Counted from the first letter of the stretch, positions 8,266-17,480 are shown. The stretch is 64,000 nucleotides of DNA from Hoylesella loescheii DSM 19665 = JCM 12249 = ATCC 15930 (GCF_000378085.1 NZ_KB899220.1:1-64000), one strand, 5' to 3'. The notes: generated from the letters alone by a model not told the origin. Program-made: numbers and translations.

Positions 8266-8298
8266 GTTGGGGATACGAGCCTAAGCCGTATCCCCAAC
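8266..8298 (-). terminator. Terminator after der
   Basis: Perfect 12-bp stem (GTTGGGGATACG at 8266-8277 with 8287-8298), 9-base loop, followed on the minus strand by TTGTTTTAT. It begins 4 bases after the der stop codon. Confidence 0.85.
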
Positions 8299-8301
8299 AT
8301 C

Positions 8302-9615
8302 TTATTTTTGCCTGATAAACACGTTAATTGGACAACCATGCATATCCCAGTTATCGCGTATCTTGTTTTCCAAAAAGCGACGATAGTTCTCTTTTACATA
8401 TTGCGGCAAGTTGGCGTAGAACACAAACGAGGGTATCTGCGTGTTGGGCAACTGCGTGCAATACTTAATCTTGATGTACTTGCCCTTGGTTGATGGGGGC
8501 GGATAGGCCTCGATAAGGGGAAGCATCACTTCGTTAAGTTTCGACGTTCCCACATGTGCCTTGCGGTTAAGATATACCTGCTTGGCCGTTTCTAGCACCT
8601 TGAAGATGCGCTGCTTGGTAAGCGCCGAGGCAAAGATGATGGGGAAATCAACAAACGGAGCCATGCGTTCGCGAATAGCATTCTCGAAAGTTTTGATCAC
8701 CTTTTGATCTTTATCGGCCACCAAGTCCCACTTATTAACCACTACAACAAGCGACTTTTGGTTTTTCTGAATAAGCTGGAAGATGTTCATATCCTGCGCT
8801 TCGATACCACGGGTGGCGTCGATCATCAAGATACAAACGTCGCTATGCTCGATAGAACGTATCGAACGCATCACGCTATAAAACTCCAAATCTTCCGTTA
8901 CCTTGTTCTTTCGGCGTATTCCAGCCGTATCTACGAGGTAGAAGTCGAAGCCAAACTTATCGAAACGCGTATAAATACTGTCGCGCGTGGTGCCTGCAAT
9001 CTCGGTAACGATATTGCGATCTTCGCCGATAAAAGCGTTAATGATACTGCTTTTGCCCACGTTAGGCCTACCCACTACAGCAAAGCGGGGTATGCCGTCT
9101 TCAACGTTTTCAGAATCTCCGGGCTTCAGTTTCTCGATCACGGCATCGAGCAAGTCGCCCGTTCCGCTACCCGTTGCTGCGCTAATGGGGAACGGATCGC
9201 CCAAGCCCAGCGAGTAAAACACGGGCGCTTCGTAAATCTGCTCGTTGTTGTCGGCCTTGTTCACCACCAACAACACAGGCACTTTGGTGCGTCGAAGAAT
9301 CTGCGCCACATCCTCATCGAGGTCGGTTACGCCCGTATTCACATCTACTAGGAACAGCACCAAGTCGGCTTCTTCGGTAGCCACGAGCACCTGTCGGCGA
9401 ATGGCATCTTCAAAGATGTCGTCCGAATTGACCACCCATCCGCCCGTGTCTACAACCGAGAACTCGCGCCCCGACCAGTCACACTTACCATATTGACGGT
9501 CGCGCGTGGTGCCAGCGGTATCGCTTACGATGGCGCTACGTGTTTTTGTAAGTCTATTAAATAAGGTGGACTTGCCCACATTAGGGCGTCCCACGATAGC
9601 TACTAAGTTTGCCAT
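8302..9615 (-). CDS. der: Ribosome biogenesis GTPase Der
   Basis: 437 residues, the double-GTPase EngA/Der needed for 50S subunit maturation. Two complete G domains are visible: GRPNVGKST (about 8-16) with [12 protein letters not shown] and NKAD, and a second GRPNVGKSS (about 182-190) with AGTTRD, DTAG and NKWD. A KH-like C-terminal domain follows, ending in INVFIRQK. Length is typical. It follows era by 85 bases on the same strand and ends at a strong terminator, so the two are probably one transcript. Confidence 0.97.
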   Translation of the reverse strand: MANLVAIVGRPNVGKSTLFNRLTKTRSAIVSDTAGTTRDRQYGKCDWSGREFSVVDTGGWVVNSDDIFEDAIRRQVLVATEEADLVLFLVDVNTGVTDLDEDVAQILRRTKVPVLLVVNKADNNEQIYEAPVFYSLGLGDPFPISAATGSGTGDLLDAVIEKLKPGDSENVEDGIPRFAVVGRPNVGKSSIINAFIGEDRNIVTEIAGTTRDSIYTRFDKFGFDFYLVDTAGIRRKNKVTEDLEFYSVMRSIRSIEHSDVCILMIDATRGIEAQDMNIFQLIQKNQKSLVVVVNKWDLVADKDQKVIKTFENAIRERMAPFVDFPIIFASALTKQRIFKVLETAKQVYLNRKAHVGTSKLNEVMLPLIEAYPPPSTKGKYIKIKYCTQLPNTQIPSFVFYANLPQYVKENYRRFLENKIRDNWDMHGCPINVFIRQK

Positions 9616-9700
9616 AAATGTAAATTCTTAATCGTCGAAAAGCTCGTTTGCGTGACACGCCCTGCCAAATGTAGTGGATGCGTGGCCCACAAGAAACGTC

Positions 9701-10582
9701 TTATTCGGGGTTATAGCCAAAACTGTCGAGTTCTTTCTTCGAGCTTCGCCAGTCTTTATCAACTTTCACGAAGGTTTCAAGATACACTTCCTTGTCGAAA
9801 AACCTTTCCAACGCCTTACGTGCTTCCGTAGAAACCTTCTTCAACGCCACACCCTGATGCCCGATTACGATGCCTTTTTGGCTTTCGCGCTCAACGTATA
9901 TAACGGCGTTGATATGTATCTTCTTTTCCGTTTCCTTAAATCGCTCGACCTTAACCTCCACCGAATAGGGTATCTCCTTATCGTAATAGAGCAGTATTTT
10001 CTCGCGAATTATCTCGCTAACGAAGAAGCGCGCGGGCTTATCCGTAAGCTGGTCTTTGTCAAAATATGGTGGCGACTCGGGCAGCAACTCTTGAATTCGA
10101 CGCAGAAGGAGGTCTGTACCAAACTTGTTTTTAGCCGAAATGGGTAATATTTCGGCGTTGGGCAGCAGCGCATGCCAACGTTCCACGATGTCGCCGAGGC
10201 TCTTCTGGTCGCTCTCGTCAATCTTATTGATGAGCAGCAGCACGGGAATCTTCATGCCCCGCACCTTTTCCAAGAAGTCGGCGTTCTTTTCGGGGTCTTC
10301 CACCACGTCGGTAACGTACAGCAATACGTCTGCATCGTTAAGGGCCGAAACCGAGAAAGCCAGCATCGACTCTTGCAACTTGTAGTTGGGTTTTAGTACG
10401 CCAGGCGTGTCCGAGAATACGATTTGCACCTCGGGCGTGTTCACAATGCCCATAATTCGATGTCGCGTGGTTTGCGCCTTAAAGGTGGCGATAGAGATAC
10501 GTTCACCCACCAGCTGGTTCATCAGCGTGCTTTTGCCCACGTTCGGGTTACCCACGATGTTTACAAATCCTGCCTTGTGCAT
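9701..10582 (-). CDS. era: GTPase Era
   Basis: 293 residues, the small GTPase that binds 16S rRNA 3' ends and assists 30S assembly. G1 is GNPNVGKST (about 11-19), followed by TTRHRI, DTPG and NKID. The C-terminal KH domain is recognisable from GIVIGHQGVALKKV. Length is normal. The gene begins just after the fabH terminator and precedes der on the same strand. The annotated start places the G1 motif at the usual distance from the N-terminus. Confidence 0.97.
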   Translation of the reverse strand: MHKAGFVNIVGNPNVGKSTLMNQLVGERISIATFKAQTTRHRIMGIVNTPEVQIVFSDTPGVLKPNYKLQESMLAFSVSALNDADVLLYVTDVVEDPEKNADFLEKVRGMKIPVLLLINKIDESDQKSLGDIVERWHALLPNAEILPISAKNKFGTDLLLRRIQELLPESPPYFDKDQLTDKPARFFVSEIIREKILLYYDKEIPYSVEVKVERFKETEKKIHINAVIYVERESQKGIVIGHQGVALKKVSTEARKALERFFDKEVYLETFVKVDKDWRSSKKELDSFGYNPE

Positions 10583-10632
10583 GTATGTCGCTGTGATAAA
10601 GATATTTGTTTAGAGCTTGGATAAAGCTCAAA

Positions 10633-10665
10633 AAGACGCATCTTAAGAAATTAAGGATGCGTCTT
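10633..10665 (-). terminator. Terminator after fabH
   Basis: 10-bp perfect stem (AAGACGCATC at 10633-10642 with 10656-10665), extended by TTAA/TTAA, followed on the minus strand by TTTTT. It separates the DUF177-rpmF-fabH transcript from era-der. Confidence 0.85.
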
Positions 10666-10709
10666 CTTTAATATTAACCTATTGAAGTTGAAGCAAATGT
10701 GCCGTTCGC

Positions 10710-11732
10710 TTACTTTCCTTGGTCGGCTGTTTCCGCTCCGTCGTATGCCCACTTGTAGTAAGAAGCACCATGAACGAAGCCTGCACCGAAGCCAGTAAAG
10801 ATAACATTATCTCCCTTCTTCAATTGCTTTTCAAAATCCCAAAGCACCAAGGGCATACATGCCGCACTGGTGTTTCCGTAGCGTTGGATGTTTACCAGCA
10901 CCTGCTCGGGTTGCACGCCGATGCGCTTTCCTACCGCTTCGATAATGCGAAGGTTGGCCTGATGAGGCACAACGTAGTCAATATCATTGGGTGTTAAGCC
11001 ATTGCGCTCAATCAGTTTGGTGCAGTCGTCACCCATTGCCGACACGGCATAGCGGTAAACGGTGCGCCCTTCCTGATAGGTATAGTGCAAGCGATGGTCT
11101 ACGGTAAACTGCGAAGAGGGACAAACCGAGCCACCAGCCTTTACGTGAAGGAAGGGCAAGCCCATTCCATCGGCCACGTGTAGCGAGTCTACCAATCCCA
11201 CGTTCTCTTCCGTAGTGCCTTCCACCATTACAGCTCCAGCCCCGTCGCCAAAGAGCGGACAGGTTGCGCGATCCTTATAATCGGTGATGGCTGACATCTT
11301 ATCAGCGCCAATAACGATAATGCGTTTGTGGCGTCCGCTTTGTATCATGTTACAAGCCACATCGAAAGCGTACATAAAACCGCAACAGGCAGCCGAGAAA
11401 TCGAATGCGAAAGCATTTCTCAAGCCTAGCTTACCCAGCACGATAGACGCTGTAGAGGGATGGATATAGTCGGGAGTGGTGGTGGCAACGATAACCGCAT
11501 CGATACTGTCGGGATCAACGCCCGTCTTCTTCATCAGAAGTTTGGCGGCCTTACGGGCCAGATAAGAAGTACCGAGCCCTTCTTCCGTGAGGATGCGGCG
11601 CTCCTTGATACCAGTACGCGTAGTAATCCATTCGTCGTTGGTGTCTACGATACGCGACAGTTCATCGTTGTTCAGAACATAGTCGGGTACGTATCCAGCG
11701 ACGCCTGAGATTATCGCATTGATCTTATCCAT
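10710..11732 (-). CDS. fabH: 3-oxoacyl-[acyl-carrier-protein] synthase III
   Basis: 340 residues, condenses acyl-CoA with malonyl-ACP to start fatty-acid chains in the cytoplasm. The catalytic triad is visible: Cys in SAACCGF (about 116), His in PHQAN and Asn in YGNTSAA. The TRTGIKERRI start-domain motif is present. The C-terminus has a short extra tail. Its start codon abuts the rpmF stop (shared base at 11732), so translation is probably coupled. The order DUF177-rpmF-fabH matches the classical yceD-rpmF-plsX-fabH cluster without plsX. Confidence 0.97.
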   Translation of the reverse strand: MDKINAIISGVAGYVPDYVLNNDELSRIVDTNDEWITTRTGIKERRILTEEGLGTSYLARKAAKLLMKKTGVDPDSIDAVIVATTTPDYIHPSTASIVLGKLGLRNAFAFDFSAACCGFMYAFDVACNMIQSGRHKRIIVIGADKMSAITDYKDRATCPLFGDGAGAVMVEGTTEENVGLVDSLHVADGMGLPFLHVKAGGSVCPSSQFTVDHRLHYTYQEGRTVYRYAVSAMGDDCTKLIERNGLTPNDIDYVVPHQANLRIIEAVGKRIGVQPEQVLVNIQRYGNTSAACMPLVLWDFEKQLKKGDNVIFTGFGAGFVHGASYYKWAYDGAETADQGK

Positions 11733-11920
11733 TATTCAGCAACCTCTTCCTTAACGATAGCTACCTTACCTCTGTACTGTCCACAAGTGGGGCAAACCGT
11801 GTGATAAATGTAATAAGCGCCACAGTTTGGGCATAGAGCCAGTGTGGGAGCTACGGCTTTATCGTGAGTTCTTCTTTTGAGTGTACGAGTCTTGGACTGT
11901 CTTCTTTTAGGATGTGCCAT
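11732..11920 (-). CDS. rpmF: 50S ribosomal protein L32
   Basis: 62 residues. The family N-terminus AHPKRRQSKTR is followed by a zinc ribbon with CPNC and CPTC (30-47), the zinc-binding form of L32. It lies 13 bases after DUF177 and overlaps fabH by one base, in the conserved ribosome/fatty-acid cluster. Confidence 0.97.
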   Translation of the reverse strand: MAHPKRRQSKTRTLKRRTHDKAVAPTLALCPNCGAYYIYHTVCPTCGQYRGKVAIVKEEVAE

Positions 11921-11933
11921 TTTGTCTTAATCT

Positions 11934-12461
11934 TTAATATTGGTTTTTTATTTCTTTCAATTTCATCCAGCGCGGGTCAATCGTCTCTTCTTCATCCTCA
12001 TCGCCACTTCGGTTGGCAGCATGTGCATCCAGCATGTCTATCATTGCCGGGTTGCATTTGCCAGGAGCGTGCACATGCTTGATGGGTATGGTAAGTGCGA
12101 TAAACTCGTAAACGAACCACGACAGGTCGAGAACCCCAGGGTCTTCTTCCAACGTAACCAGTTCGTCTTCTTCTGAATATTCTTCTCCGAACCTCACTAA
12201 CAGCCGCTCTTTAGTACTTACAGGCTGCTCCATGTCGTCTAGACACAGGTCGCAAGGTATGCTGACCGAACCTTCAATATCGAAGTTCAGTTCAAAAAGG
12301 TCGCCGTTTCTTATAGCTTGCAGCTCAACGTTCACCTTTCCTTTCTTAATTTCGGGGGCGTCGATAGCCTCAAAGAATCTGTCGTCAAGCACGTATTCCA
12401 GCGAGGTTTTACCTTGCTTTAACGCCTTGATATCCAGCTTAAAGGTTTCTAAGTCACACAT
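11934..12461 (-). CDS. DUF177 (YceD) family protein
   Basis: 175 residues. YceD-family proteins are linked to 23S rRNA processing or accumulation and are almost always encoded next to rpmF, as here. The IPCDLCLDDME segment (about 80) carries the paired cysteines, followed by an acidic region and the family's DLSWFVYEFIALTIP stretch. It is the first gene of the rpmF-fabH transcript. A TAACTTTG box at 12470-12477 lies so close to the start that the mRNA would be nearly leaderless. Confidence 0.92.
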   Translation of the reverse strand: MCDLETFKLDIKALKQGKTSLEYVLDDRFFEAIDAPEIKKGKVNVELQAIRNGDLFELNFDIEGSVSIPCDLCLDDMEQPVSTKERLLVRFGEEYSEEDELVTLEEDPGVLDLSWFVYEFIALTIPIKHVHAPGKCNPAMIDMLDAHAANRSGDEDEEETIDPRWMKLKEIKNQY

Positions 12462-12469
12462 TTGGTGTG

Positions 12470-12477
12470 CAAAGTTA
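12470..12477 (-). promoter_or_regulatory. Possible -7 box of the DUF177-rpmF-fabH transcript
   Basis: Minus-strand TAACTTTG nine bases before the DUF177 ATG. No good -33 match. If used, the 5' leader would be only a few bases. Confidence 0.45.
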
Positions 12478-12647
12478 CAAATATTTTCCGATAAGTTCTA
12501 ATGAAACTCAAAAAAGTTAGCGTTAGTTGGTGAGGTTTTAAGCTATAAGATGGTGAACAGGTAAGTTTTAAGCCGATAAACTTAGGGTAATATAACATTT
12601 TCTATTCATACGTCCCAGCTTTTCCAGCATGCCCCACCCTCGCACAA

Positions 12648-12869
12648 TCATCCAAAAGGATCGTGAGCAAACCGTATAGGATAAGCCTCATACATTTTAC
12701 TATTACCACAAGAAACATGTTCATCACCATTTCTTTCCTCGGTGATAGGTTCAGCCCATACGCCCTGCTGCCAATCAGGTTTGAGCGTATATTGGGCCTT
12801 TTGTGATAAATACTCTATCAAGAGTAACTCTTCGGAAGTTGGTCGTCTGATGTGTTCGTTATTTTCCAT
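12648..12869 (-). pseudogene. Truncated paralogue of the 14107-14499 gene
   Basis: 73 codons. The first 50 residues (IRRPTSEELLLIEYLSQKAQY.. WQQGVWAEPITEER) closely match the 130-residue protein at 14107-14499, also at DNA level. After the EPITEER motif the similarity ends and the frame stops, losing the DCHFYDEDGMG half. It is most simply a 3'-truncated duplicate; a short functional protein cannot be excluded. It is the last frame of the small-gene cluster. Confidence 0.6.
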
Positions 12870-12952
12870 TTGCTATTTGTTTTTAGCTTAACCAGGCACG
12901 TGAGTTTTCAGAAGCTTTGATAAGTCATTCGTTTTTACGCGCAGTCATTTAA

Positions 12953-13366
12953 TTATTGTCCATTTACATCATTAATAGGCACAAACTTCTTTAGTTCCCT
13001 ATCATAGCATGTGGAGTTCCACAAAAAATCAAACGCTTCTTTCGTTATTAATTGATAGTCAAACTTCTTAAAGAAATTCATATCGCAATCAAGATCCGAC
13101 CAATAACCATAGTTTCTCTCATCAGGCAGCTTAACAATGAGATTGTTATTAGTGTCGAAGCCTATTTCGCGAACTGCTTGATGAAAATCTACATCATCGT
13201 ATTCTATAAGCCATTCGGCCACAAAATCAAGAGCTTCTTCAAAGTCTGGATTGGCTTCGAGACGATGAAATAGCTTTGAGAAGAACCTTCCTAGGAATGA
13301 TCTTTTCTCTTGTTTACTAACATTATCTTGACAAAATGGCTTGAAATTAAATTTGAAGTATATCAT
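12953..13366 (-). CDS. Hypothetical protein, immunity-protein-like
   Basis: 137 residues, no signal peptide. The centre REIGFDTNNNLIVKLPDERNYGYWSDLD looks like a compact soluble alpha/beta protein. Small, acidic and AT-rich, it sits among similar small unlinked genes, which is the usual setting of polymorphic-toxin immunity proteins. The family is not recognised and the role is inferred only from context. Confidence 0.65.
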   Translation of the reverse strand: MIYFKFNFKPFCQDNVSKQEKRSFLGRFFSKLFHRLEANPDFEEALDFVAEWLIEYDDVDFHQAVREIGFDTNNNLIVKLPDERNYGYWSDLDCDMNFFKKFDYQLITKEAFDFLWNSTCYDRELKKFVPINDVNGQ

Positions 13367-13465
13367 ATAGACGAAACGTTAAACGTATACTCTAAAAGTC
13401 AAGATGGTTTTAAATCCTAACAATAGCCCCTCCCTATCTTGTTAGTTTTGTTACAAATGTTCCAT

Positions 13466-13840
13466 TTAAAACTGATTGGCCAAATCAAGTATCACGAGAT
13501 CAAACAGCACATCTGAGCCATCCTCATAACATCCCTTAGTCACACGCTCTAGTACGATCTGAATATACTTAACAGCTTCGTCACAACTATTATCAGTATA
13601 CTCTTTTATTAATTCTTCGCACTTCCTCTCGTAATACCACCCGTCATCTGTAGGATAGACTCTTGTAGGGTTGTTTTTCTTTACATACACATCGCCACCC
13701 AAAATTGGAGTAACTTCTTCTCGCAAGATATTAACCATTCTCAATGCCTCATCTGGTAAAAATGCAACAGAGTAAACTCCGTATTCTTGCAAAGAGATAT
13801 ATTTAATCCCATAATAATCAGCTAATTCTTTAGTTGTCAT
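13466..13840 (-). CDS. Immunity-protein-like protein (possible Imm40 type)
   Basis: 124 residues, acidic, cytoplasmic. Segments FLPDEALRMVNILRE, ILGGDVYVKKN and GWYYERK are reminiscent of the Imm40 family found beside polymorphic toxins in Bacteroidetes. This is by eye and unverified. It lies in the small-gene cluster with no toxin gene alongside. Confidence 0.65.
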   Translation of the reverse strand: MTTKELADYYGIKYISLQEYGVYSVAFLPDEALRMVNILREEVTPILGGDVYVKKNNPTRVYPTDDGWYYERKCEELIKEYTDNSCDEAVKYIQIVLERVTKGCYEDGSDVLFDLVILDLANQF

Positions 13841-14106
13841 TGTTTTTATTTTTCTTTTATAGCCTCTCCTAAGGTCACGATTTTAATATATGGGAAGGCT
13901 TGTTCAACACTACCAAATACTTAATGGCGAATTATGCCCGAAAGAAGAATATGGGCCTCGATAGAATTCCTTGCCGAAAGGTAAGAAGTGGGGCACGGCG
14001 TATTCTGTGCCCCACCACTTAAACTGATTCCTTAGCCTTAAAGTTAAGCTCTTACAGATGGTGTTGAGTGAGAGCTAATGCTCTAAGAGCAAAGGCAAGT
14101 GCATGT

Positions 14107-14499
14107 TCACCACCGTTTGAACGATTTACCCATTGGGATGTCCTCGAACTTATCCGTGCTACTTGGTAACGAGAGTATCTCTGTGTCGTCATATTTCCAT
14201 AAATCTAATTCGCAAAGACTCCTCGTCCCATCAACAAGAAGATATGCTGCTACTCCCATACCGTCTTCATCGTAAAAGTGACAGTCTGCGATCCAATAGC
14301 TACGAATATTTTTTTGCGGGACTCCATTATTCATCGCGATCGCAATTGGCCCCATCCTTTCTTCCGTGATAGGTTCTACCCATATACTTTGTTGCCAATC
14401 AGCCTCTAATCTATATTGACCTTTTTGCGCCAGATACTCAATCAGGAGCAACTCTTCGAGAGTTGGTCGCCTGATGGTATTTTTATATTCAATTGCCAT
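14107..14499 (-). CDS. Conserved hypothetical protein (DUF6984-like)
   Basis: 130 residues. It opens with IRRPTLEELLLIEYLAQKG and has a second conserved stretch WIADCHFYDEDGMGVAAYLL. The pattern recalls short DUF6984-type proteins (RPT.EE..LIE.L start), often found in immunity clusters; assignment is tentative. A truncated copy lies at 12648-12869. It follows the SH3-like secreted gene by 20 bases on the same strand. Confidence 0.7.
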   Translation of the reverse strand: MAIEYKNTIRRPTLEELLLIEYLAQKGQYRLEADWQQSIWVEPITEERMGPIAIAMNNGVPQKNIRSYWIADCHFYDEDGMGVAAYLLVDGTRSLCELDLWKYDDTEILSLPSSTDKFEDIPMGKSFKRW

Positions 14500-14519
14500 C
14501 TGTCTTTAACCTTTACTTA

Positions 14520-15161
14520 TCAAGACATAAGGTTCCTCATCTTCTTCTTTATTTGCATTGAGCATTTATCGTACGGAAGGATTCGTGAGCAATGAACATA
14601 TCCTATGCACGGTCCTCCATCCTTAAGATAAATTCTATACCAATCACCGCTTAAGATTGGGGTATAGAAAAAGATTTTATCCTTTTCTATCTTTGCCTTA
14701 ACCTTAAACTTCGTAGATGGTCCTTCTCTAACGAATGTAAACCCATCAGGATCGTTAATCACTGCGGGGAACATCATATAGTCTTCTTTGTCTAGAAGGT
14801 TACGTCCCTCGCTATCATAGACTGCATTAATGTCTGTGTGTTTAAAGCTACGAGGAGGCTCAGTATTCACCATAAAATACAGTGCTTTGTCTCCCAAATC
14901 AAGCATCACCACAGAATCTAGCGGATTGCCGTAACTAAACACTCGGGCTTTTGAGATAGCTCCAACAACAAGCCCATGACCCTTGCCTTGGTAGAGCGAT
15001 TTCACAGAATAAGAACTGTGCCCAATGCTAATACTATCCAGCAGTGAAGCTTCCATCATCTTATAAAGATCTTGTATGCAATCCTTACAAGAACGTTGAG
15101 CATGTGCTGAAAGAAAACAGACGTTTATTATCATGAATAATATGGCGAAGTTCTTTCTCAT
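14520..15161 (-). CDS. Secreted protein with SH3-like C-terminal domain
   Basis: 213 residues. A signal peptide (1-21, cleavage after SAHA) is followed by a CxxC pair (CKDC, about 25-28). The last 60 residues (REGPSTKFKV.. GDWYRIYLKDGG.. GYVHCSRI) have the layout of a bacterial SH3 domain, usually a cell-wall or ligand-binding module. Function unknown. It shares strand and close spacing with the gene at 14107 and may be co-expressed. Confidence 0.72.
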   Translation of the reverse strand: MRKNFAILFMIINVCFLSAHAQRSCKDCIQDLYKMMEASLLDSISIGHSSYSVKSLYQGKGHGLVVGAISKARVFSYGNPLDSVVMLDLGDKALYFMVNTEPPRSFKHTDINAVYDSEGRNLLDKEDYMMFPAVINDPDGFTFVREGPSTKFKVKAKIEKDKIFFYTPILSGDWYRIYLKDGGPCIGYVHCSRILPYDKCSMQIKKKMRNLMS

Positions 15162-15365
15162 ATATTATCTTGTTTATAACGCAATTGGTGATGCCCCATT
15201 TATTACCCATCTTGTTAGACGTAATAGAAGAAACCCAAGAAAGAGAAATTGTGACGATACGCGATGTGTTTTAAAACAAGCCCTATACACCATTTCCCGT
15301 TTGTAAGATATAAGTCCACATGCGGGAGCTTAATTCACTGATACACCCTTTACTAAAGATTGCCG

Positions 15366-15827
15366 TTAGCTTGGATTATAACTTATTTCTTCTTTGAAGA
15401 AGATTTTTAAGTCATTCAAGGAACGTTCTTTATCAAAATCCTTCACTTTTGCGGGGTACTTCATTGTGCTCAGCCGATCTATTATCGCATCTGCAACCAT
15501 TTTCAAGCCTGCCTCTTTATTGCTCTTTATGAACGTAGCAAAATCTAGTTTTACATCTACCCCCAATGTTTTGTGAAAACGCACCTCTCCTAAAGCCTTA
15601 TCAAGTATTACACACTTGTCTTCGGTGTATCGAGGCCTCTTAATGGTAAAGATGGAATCATATTTTGGATGGACACACACTATGCCTATAAAATATTCTA
15701 AAATAGCATCTCCATATTGGCGCATTTTAAGATATTCTTCCATTCTTTCACCCAATTCTATTAACTCAGGACTTTTAGTTACCTTGTCAAATTCACTAGG
15801 AAGGGTGGGTATTAATACTACTTTCAT
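15366..15827 (-). CDS. Hypothetical protein, immunity-like (possible Imm44 type)
   Basis: 153 residues, soluble, no signal. Centre FIGIVCVHPKYDSIFTIKRPRY and C-terminal ADAIIDRLSTMKYPAKVKDFD suggest a small alpha/beta protein with some resemblance to Imm44-like immunity proteins (tentative). It heads the minus-strand cluster 12648-15827 and is the only member with a consensus promoter upstream, giving a leader of about 200 bases. Confidence 0.68.
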   Translation of the reverse strand: MKVVLIPTLPSEFDKVTKSPELIELGERMEEYLKMRQYGDAILEYFIGIVCVHPKYDSIFTIKRPRYTEDKCVILDKALGEVRFHKTLGVDVKLDFATFIKSNKEAGLKMVADAIIDRLSTMKYPAKVKDFDKERSLNDLKIFFKEEISYNPS

Positions 15828-16034
15828 AATCTTAGTTAGTCCTTTGCGAAATGCATTTGAAACACAATGGTTCGTTTATTGCTGCCTCCATCGACATCGT
15901 ATGCGTAAGAAACCTATTGCCCCCTCATAGGAACGGACGACAACGCGAATGCTACAACAACTAAAAGTTTCGTGATACAAAAGAATTTTAGTGCTATTAA
16001 ATTGGGTTGAGTAAGTCGCTTAGGCTTGCTACTG

Positions 16035-16066
16035 CAAATATAGCGATTATTCTTTTTTCGTTCAAA
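16035..16066 (-). promoter_or_regulatory. Promoter of the small accessory gene cluster
   Basis: Minus-strand TTTG (16063-16066), 20-base spacer, TATATTTG (16035-16042): a perfect consensus. It predicts a start near 16028, about 200 bases before the gene at 15827. Confidence 0.8.
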
Positions 16067-16259
16067 TAATTTTAAACAAAAAACTCACGGATACTAACAA
16101 AAAAGGATAAAACCCACAAGAAATAGGAATACACAATGAAATATATAGGCTACTGCTACTAACAAATCATGGTAATGCATTTATAATAATAGCATCTCAC
16201 TCCGAGTAGAAGCCTTGACCAGCCTACAAAAAATAAAAGCCGATGCGCTACTAGCCTTT

Positions 16260-16386
16260 TGTAGTGACTCTACAAACGAACTGTAGTGACCCTACAAACG
16301 AGTTGTAGCGACACTACAAACAAGCGGTAGCGTGACTACAAAGGGCTTGTAGCCACACTACAAAGGCATTTGTACGCACCCTTCAA
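16260..16386. repeat. 22-bp-period palindrome array, TGTAG family (6 units)
   Basis: Units of the form TGTAG-N5-CTACA start at 16260, 16282, 16304, 16326 and 16348 (exact 22-base steps), with a sixth degenerate unit. Centres vary while the palindrome is mostly kept. It lies just past the nitroreductase stop. Related arrays are at 39657 and 54201. Confidence 0.88.
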
Positions 16387-16450
16387 CAAGCAGACGGGTG
16401 ATAAAAGCTTTTAGGCGGGATGGCGTTTTGCGGTTAATTGAGAGGCGGAA

Positions 16451-17176
16451 TTAGCTTGGCTGACTGTACAACTCGTTGAAATCCACCCTAAACCGATCGC
16501 CATGTATGCCCTCGGCATCGCGTATTCCACAGGCAACCACCATCGTAATCTCCGCGCTGCAAGGCAAACCCAGTGCGCGTTTCACCCGCAAACTGTCGAA
16601 GCCTTCTAACGGACAGGTGTCGTAACCCGCCTCGGCCATGGCCAACATAAAGGTTTGCGCCACCAAGCCACAACTCTTATGAAGCACTATGCGCGTATCG
16701 GTTTCGGAGCATTGGCGGAACATCGGGCGAAACACACCTACGCTAACGAGCATCGTTTTGCGCACCGCTCCCCACAGCCCAAAGAACTTACTATATAAGA
16801 AAGGTATCATCTTGCCGTAATAACTCTCTTTCTCCTTGATACGCCTTTCTTGGTCTTCGGGTGCCGAATGTCGCTTGATGTTGTCGCGTTCGAAGTCTAT
16901 CAGTTGCTTTACGCGTTGACGATAGCGGTCGTGACGGGTAACGAACACCACCATTTGCTGCGCCGTCTGTGCGCTAACCTGATCTAAACAGGCCGTTGAT
17001 AGCCGTTGCAACAAAGCCTTGTCGGTAACATGCACCATCTCGTAAAGCTGCATATTGTTGCTTGTTGGGGCCAATGTGGCCAACTCTAAACACTGACGAA
17101 CGCGCTCTGCGCTGATTGGTTCGCCGTTAAACTTACGCGTAGCGCGTCGAAATTGTAAAATGTCTTGTAAACTCAT
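16451..17176 (-). CDS. Nitroreductase family protein
   Basis: 241 residues, an FMN-dependent NAD(P)H oxidoreductase. The N-terminal RRATRKFNGEPIS and LAPTSNNMQ segments are the usual FMN-binding nitroreductase signatures; near the C-terminus AEAGYDTCPLEGFD is also typical. Substrate cannot be deduced. The gene lies 305 bases downstream of the Crp/Fnr regulator on the same strand, with a -7 box at 17445-17452 between them. Confidence 0.9.
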   Translation of the reverse strand: MSLQDILQFRRATRKFNGEPISAERVRQCLELATLAPTSNNMQLYEMVHVTDKALLQRLSTACLDQVSAQTAQQMVVFVTRHDRYRQRVKQLIDFERDNIKRHSAPEDQERRIKEKESYYGKMIPFLYSKFFGLWGAVRKTMLVSVGVFRPMFRQCSETDTRIVLHKSCGLVAQTFMLAMAEAGYDTCPLEGFDSLRVKRALGLPCSAEITMVVACGIRDAEGIHGDRFRVDFNELYSQPS

Positions 17177-17444
17177 GTTGTAATATTTATATGAGAGGTT
17201 CGTAAACTCGCCTTCTTAGGAGTTAAGGAATTTATGGAATTAACGCCCACTTCGTTCACGAGAAGTTAAGCCAATGGCTTTGCGACACAGGGAAAATAAC
17301 GAGTGGGCGGGAAAATGAAATAATGAAAATACGACCAAGCGATAAGGTGGTTAGCTTTTTATCAATAAAACATTGGGCTTAACTCCTTAACTCCATACTC
17401 CCTTTAACTCCTTATAACTTTAACTTCCTCCTCTTTCTCCGATG

Positions 17445-17452
17445 CAAAGTTA
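17445..17452 (-). promoter_or_regulatory. Possible -7 box of the nitroreductase gene
   Basis: Minus-strand TAACTTTG 270 bases before the start codon; no clear -33. The leader in between (17177-17444) holds AGTTAAGG-type low-complexity sequence in both orientations that could fold back on itself. Confidence 0.45.
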
Positions 17453-17480
17453 CAACACGAAAAGCCAACAAGACGTTGAC

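Noticed and set aside
16260-16386. CRISPR array
   Set aside because: The repeated part is a short palindrome with degenerate arms and a 22-bp period; there are no 30-bp-class spacers, leader or cas genes. The same applies to the other five arrays.
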